Of a stretch of 64,000 nt of DNA, positions 60,802 to 64,000 are shown one piece after another. The notes below the pieces were generated by a model. The model did not search any database. It was not told where the DNA came from and was given only the letters and a program-made list of their open reading frames with translations. A program made the translations under genes and the position numbers. How positions within the stretch are numbered: position 1 is the first letter of the stretch; each line of letters opens with the position of its first letter. The stretch spans positions 186,001 through 250,000 of the forward strand of contig NZ_STGE01000032.1 in assembly GCF_005222675.1 (NCBI RefSeq), in the 5' to 3' direction. The DNA is from Mycolicibacterium sp. CR10 (GTDB taxonomy: Bacteria > Actinomycetota > Actinomycetes > Mycobacteriales > Mycobacteriaceae).

Positions 60802-62561
60802 CCAATCCCGACCCTGATCAAGACCACCCCGAGGCGATGACCCTCGCCCTTCACGAGGCCTCCCCCCCGCACATGGTGGACGCAATGGCCGATGACGTGG
60901 TTCTCGAACTCGGTTGGGGCAGGCTGATTTTCGGGCAGACGTTCGCCGACCCGGGAAAGCTCGCCGAGGTGCTGCGCCAGGAGGGACACGGGCGCCGCGA
61001 CATCTGCATCTACGCGCGCGAACCCCACGTCCTGGTGTCCAAGGCGCCCGCCGAGCTGTTCATCGACCCCAGCCACACCTACCGATTGCGATTTGCCGAG
61101 GGCGAGGACGGCGGGCCCCCGCCCAGCGGGTTCCGCGTGCGGACGCTGGAAAGCCGCGAGGACGCGGACGCGATGAACCGCGTGTACGTCCAGTGCGGGA
61201 TGGTGCCGGCACCCACGGACGTCCTCTGGGACAACCACTGCCACCAGCAGTCCGTGGACTACCTGGTCGCCGTGCGCGATGACGACGGCACCGTGCTGGG
61301 CACCGTGACGGGCGTGGATCACGAGGCCCTGTTCTCCGACCCCGAGAACGGTTCGAGCCTGTGGACACTCGCCGTCGATCCAGCGGCCACCGTGCCCGGC
61401 GTGGGCGCCGCGCTGACCCGCTCCCTGGCCGCGCTCTACCGGGACCGTGGCCGTGCCTACATGGATCTCTCGGTGGCACACGACAACAACGCCGCGATCG
61501 CGCTGTACGAGAAGCTGGGGTTCACCCGGGTCCCGGTGATGGCGGTCAAGCGCAAGAACGCCATCAACGAGCCGTTGTTCACCCATCCGCCGGAGACCGT
61601 CGATGACCTGAACCCCTATGCGCGGATAATCGCTGATGAGGCCATGCGCCGCGGGATCTGGGTGGAGGTGCTCGACGCCGAGGCCGGTGAGATGCGCCTC
61701 TCCCACGGCGGGCGCAGCGTCCTCACCAGGGAGTCGCTGTCCGAGTACACCTCAGCGGTGGCCATGAGTCGCTGCGACGACAAGCGGCTGACCCGACGCC
61801 TGGTGTCCGAGGCCGGCATCACCGTGCCGAGGGGGCGGCTGGCGACGTTCGACGAAGCCGACCACGAGTTCGTCGCCGAGGTCGGCGATGTCGTCGTCAA
61901 GCCCACCCGGGGTGAACAGGGCAAGGGCATCACGGTGGGCATCAACGGTCGCGACGAGCTCGACGCGGCTCTGGCCCGTGCCCGCGAGCAGCACCCGGAG
62001 GTGCTCATCGAGCAGCGCGCCGAGGGCGACGATCTGCGGCTGGTGGTGATCGACGGCAAGGTCGTCGCCGCTGCGCTGCGGATGCCCGCCGAAGTCACGG
62101 GCACCGGCACACACACCGTCCGCGAGTTGATCGAGATGCAGAGCCGACGGCGCGCGGCCGCCACCGGCGGCGAGTCCCAGATCCCGATGGACGTCGTGAC
62201 CGAGACGACGGTCAACGAGGAGGGCTGGTCCTTCGACGACGTCCTGCCCGAGGGCACTCGGCTGCGCGTGCGACGGACCGCGAACCTGCATCAGGGCGGC
62301 ACGATTCACGACGTCACCGCCACGGTGCATCCCGAACTGCGGTCGGTCGCGGTCGGAGCGGCCGAGGCGATCGGTATCCCGGTCACCGGCATCGATCTCG
62401 TCGTCCCCGACGTGACGGCACCGGACTACGCGTTCATCGAGGCCAACGAGCGCCCCGGCCTGGCCAATCACGAGCCGCAGCCCACCGCAAAGGCATTCGT
62501 GGATTACCTGTTCCCCGGCCAGCCCGGTTTGCCCCAGGCCTGGACTCCCGACGAGTCCTGA
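60798..62561 (+). CDS. ngg: N-acetylglutaminylglutamine synthetase (GNAT plus ATP-grasp)
   Basis: About 587 residues. N-terminal part with GNAT domain (about residues 110-255; GSSLWTLAVDPAATVPGVGA, MDLSVAHDNNAAIALYEKLG) and C-terminal ATP-grasp domain (about residues 300-580; DVVVKPTRGEQGKGITVGIN, FIEANERPGLANHEP). The GNAT-ATP-grasp fusion next to an AsnB-like protein is the signature of the NAGGN osmoprotectant pathway. ATG at 60798 overlaps the asnO stop by 4 nt. No M42-type peptidase follows in this window. Confidence 0.9.
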   Translation: MTNPDPDQDHPEAMTLALHEASPPHMVDAMADDVVLELGWGRLIFGQTFADPGKLAEVLRQEGHGRRDICIYAREPHVLVSKAPAELFIDPSHTYRLRFAEGEDGGPPPSGFRVRTLESREDADAMNRVYVQCGMVPAPTDVLWDNHCHQQSVDYLVAVRDDDGTVLGTVTGVDHEALFSDPENGSSLWTLAVDPAATVPGVGAALTRSLAALYRDRGRAYMDLSVAHDNNAAIALYEKLGFTRVPVMAVKRKNAINEPLFTHPPETVDDLNPYARIIADEAMRRGIWVEVLDAEAGEMRLSHGGRSVLTRESLSEYTSAVAMSRCDDKRLTRRLVSEAGITVPRGRLATFDEADHEFVAEVGDVVVKPTRGEQGKGITVGINGRDELDAALARAREQHPEVLIEQRAEGDDLRLVVIDGKVVAAALRMPAEVTGTGTHTVRELIEMQSRRRAAATGGESQIPMDVVTETTVNEEGWSFDDVLPEGTRLRVRRTANLHQGGTIHDVTATVHPELRSVAVGAAEAIGIPVTGIDLVVPDVTAPDYAFIEANERPGLANHEPQPTAKAFVDYLFPGQPGLPQAWTPDES

Positions 62562-62564
62562 CCG

Positions 62565-63128
62565 TCACCAGGTGCTGGTGCGCATCACAATCTCAGCGGC
62601 CAGCTGGGCAGTCGAGTCCGCCGCATTGCGACGGCCCAGCAGCTCGACGATCCGATATTCGCCGTAGATGAATCGTTGGCTTGCTTTCGCGACCGCACGC
62701 GCCGCGCTGGTGCTCACGAGTGCGGTGGTGTTCAGCTCGACCGGCGGACAATGCTCGTCGCGGATCACCCCGGCAAGGTCGGCCACCCGCGGATGGCCGC
62801 GATCGATGACCACCAGCCCGATGAACCGGTCGAGCCGCGTGGCGGCCAACTCCCATGCCAGTTCTCCGCCGAGCCGGTCCCCGACCAGCAGCGCCCACCG
62901 CACCTCGAGCGTATCGAGAATCGAGATCACCGATTTGGCGGTCAGTCGGGGGTCGGGGCCGATGACCACGGTCCTCAGCGACGCTGTGTGCAGACGCTGA
63001 CAGACGGCCTCGTAAGCGGCGGGTGACTGATGGGCCGCACTGAGCACCACCACGACCGATCCCTTCTCCGGACCGGCGACCTCGACAGGAATGCCGAAGC
63101 CGTCAACGGTCATCATGGGAGAGGGCAT
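62565..63128 (-). CDS. Alpha/beta hydrolase-like protein lacking the nucleophile
   Basis: 187 residues, shorter than usual for the fold. The fold is suggested by VVVVLSAAHQSPAAYEAVCQ, the elbow LLVGDRLGGELAWELAATRL and FIGLVVIDRGHP. At the nucleophile elbow the sequence is GDRLG instead of GxSxG, so the catalytic serine is replaced by arginine. Probably a non-enzymatic member or a protein-binding derivative. Convergent with ngg, 3 nt apart. Confidence 0.65.
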   Translation of the reverse strand: MPSPMMTVDGFGIPVEVAGPEKGSVVVVLSAAHQSPAAYEAVCQRLHTASLRTVVIGPDPRLTAKSVISILDTLEVRWALLVGDRLGGELAWELAATRLDRFIGLVVIDRGHPRVADLAGVIRDEHCPPVELNTTALVSTSAARAVAKASQRFIYGEYRIVELLGRRNAADSTAQLAAEIVMRTSTW

Positions 63129-63190
63129 TGCGTAAAACTACAGCCAACAGCGAAGTCCGGGGGCGGCTTTTCATGCTCTTAACCGATGCC

Positions 63191-63862
63191 TCAGACCGCT
63201 TCCGCGCGGTCTGCCTGCTTGCCGGTGATGTCCAAAAAAGTCTGTGGCAGCGTGCCTTTGACAGTGACGGACGGGTCGGGCGTGGGGAACGCGATGCCGA
63301 AAACCGCCATCGTTCCGACGTTCTCGAACGAGAAGTACACGCTGCTGTCCGTACCGCCGAGGCGCATGGTCTGTCGATAGACGAGCGCATCACCGCGCGG
63401 GGTCTGCAACTTCTCGGTGGTCACCGGTATCCCGGGATCCGAAGGCTCGAAGAAGGTCTCATACTCGGCGCACCGTTCGGCAGTCGCCGCCAGCCGCTCC
63501 AGATCCAGTGACCACGTCAGCACGGTGATGACCATCCGCACGCCGTCGTAAGCGGCCATGTACTCGGCCGCACTGCCCGCCCCGCGCTCGGCTGTCTGCG
63601 CGATATCCCTGGTCAGCCCATCGGTGCAGCCTTCCGGGGACGACAACATCGGCGGCGGTGCGCCGGCCCCGTCGCCTTCACCGGGGTCTCTGACGATGCG
63701 CTGATACCGCACACCGGACGGAAAATCCGACTCGGTGAGAACCGCCCGCTCGAGTCGGGCGCCGGGCCAGACCGCGGTGCCGGTGACCTCCTGCGAACAC
63801 CCGACAAGCACCGCCGTCGAGAGCATCGCCGTAGCAGCCCACGTCGCCCGCCGCCTGGTCAT
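63191..63862 (-). CDS. Putative lipoprotein of unknown function
   Basis: 223 residues. Signal peptide with lipobox LVGC (Cys22) after MTRRRATWAATAMLSTAV. The mature domain has two cysteines (SPEGCTDG, AERCAEYE) and resembles mycobacterial sensor-like lipoproteins, but I do not recognise the family. Lies 20 nt after the mapB stop on the same strand, so co-transcription with mapB is possible. Confidence 0.7.
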   Translation of the reverse strand: MTRRRATWAATAMLSTAVLVGCSQEVTGTAVWPGARLERAVLTESDFPSGVRYQRIVRDPGEGDGAGAPPPMLSSPEGCTDGLTRDIAQTAERGAGSAAEYMAAYDGVRMVITVLTWSLDLERLAATAERCAEYETFFEPSDPGIPVTTEKLQTPRGDALVYRQTMRLGGTDSSVYFSFENVGTMAVFGIAFPTPDPSVTVKGTLPQTFLDITGKQADRAEAV

Positions 63863-63882
63863 GGCCCCAGGCTACTCACGCC

Positions 63883-64000
63883 TCACAGCTGGGTGAGGAT
63901 CTCCGCGCCGGAGTCGGTGACCACCAGGGTGTGCTCGAACTGCGCCGTCCACTTCTTGTCTCTGGTGACCACGGTCCAGTCGTCGTCCCACATCTCGTAA
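63883..64000 (-). CDS. mapB: Type I methionine aminopeptidase, C-terminal end (cut by window edge)
   Basis: The last 38 codons read YEMWDDDWTVVTRDKKWTAQ then FEHTLVVTDSGAEILTQL, including the conserved FEHT motif with the metal-ligand glutamate. It removes the N-terminal methionine from nascent proteins. The start lies outside the window. Placement after glnA4 and the following genes matches mapB (Rv2861c). Confidence 0.92.
   Translation of the reverse strand, partial: YEMWDDDWTVVTRDKKWTAQFEHTLVVTDSGAEILTQL

Noticed and set aside
1..64000. tRNA genes, CRISPR arrays, insertion sequences
   Set aside because: No cloverleaf with a T-loop consensus, no regularly spaced direct repeats and no transposase were recognised on either strand.

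Overview
The window is a high-GC actinobacterial chromosome segment. Gene content and order match the stretch of the Mycobacterium tuberculosis chromosome from ald (Rv2780) to mapB (Rv2861c), as I recall that map. Extra metabolic and transport genes, and the absence of the block that in M. tuberculosis lies between the Rv2800-type hydrolase and the echA16/dinF region (including its CRISPR locus), point to a fast-growing environmental Mycobacterium/Mycolicibacterium. Leaderless genes preceded by a TANNNT -10 box 6-8 nt before a GTG or ATG, and frequent 4-nt GTGA/ATGA stop-start overlaps, fit this. I see no tRNA, rRNA, insertion sequence or CRISPR array.

Layout. 1-16.9 kb: end of ald, a SEC-C/YchJ-like protein, a DUF4334 protein, a class A beta-lactamase, the pepR-pnp pair, lppU, rpsO, ribF, a DtxR-type regulator, truB-pptT, a metallophosphoesterase, a KstR-type operator, a CocE-type hydrolase, small DUF proteins, an enoyl-CoA hydratase and a methyltransferase. 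16.9-27.5 kb: dinF-nrnA-rbfA-infB-ylxR-nusA-rimP on the minus strand, with a strong terminator-like hairpin in the rimP leader, then two small plus-strand genes and proS. 27.5-37.9 kb: two tandem DHA2 exporters (one is EfpA), the siroheme/cobalamin genes cysG-cobB-cobO, an AAA+/VWA chelatase, a GNAT protein and mqo. 38-44.3 kb: hydrolase and mycothione reductase, an ECF sigma factor, DoxX and a two-component system. 44.5-47.2 kb: a cobalt ECF uptake cassette (cbiO, cbiQ, a PDGLE protein, cbiM), which fits with the cobalamin genes upstream. 47.2-58.8 kb: an amine/amino-acid catabolism cluster (GcvT-type FAD demethylase, choline-kinase-like protein, GntR, ArsR and FadR-type regulators, SDR, aldehyde dehydrogenase, glutamine-amidotransferase hydrolase, GlnA4, permease) resembling a gamma-glutamylation (Puu-like) route. 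59-62.6 kb: the two-gene N-acetylglutaminylglutamine amide (NAGGN) osmoprotectant operon behind a SigF-like promoter. The window ends with a hydrolase-like protein lacking its nucleophile, a lipoprotein and the C-terminus of mapB.

The most interesting non-coding signals are: two copies of an 18-19 bp inverted-repeat element, each starting 3 nt after the stop codon of an unrelated minus-strand gene (40.5 and 44.5 kb); a 20-nt motif found once at each end of the cobalt cassette (44.3 and 47.2 kb), each next to a -10 box, one of them driving no obvious gene; the T-tailed hairpin in the rimP-nusA-infB leader; a perfect KstR-type operator at 12.2 kb; and the SigF-like promoter before the NAGGN operon. 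No single wholly new system is proven here; the cobalt-cassette motif pair with a nearby His-rich ArsR protein, and the stop-codon-abutting repeats, are the best candidates for something undescribed.
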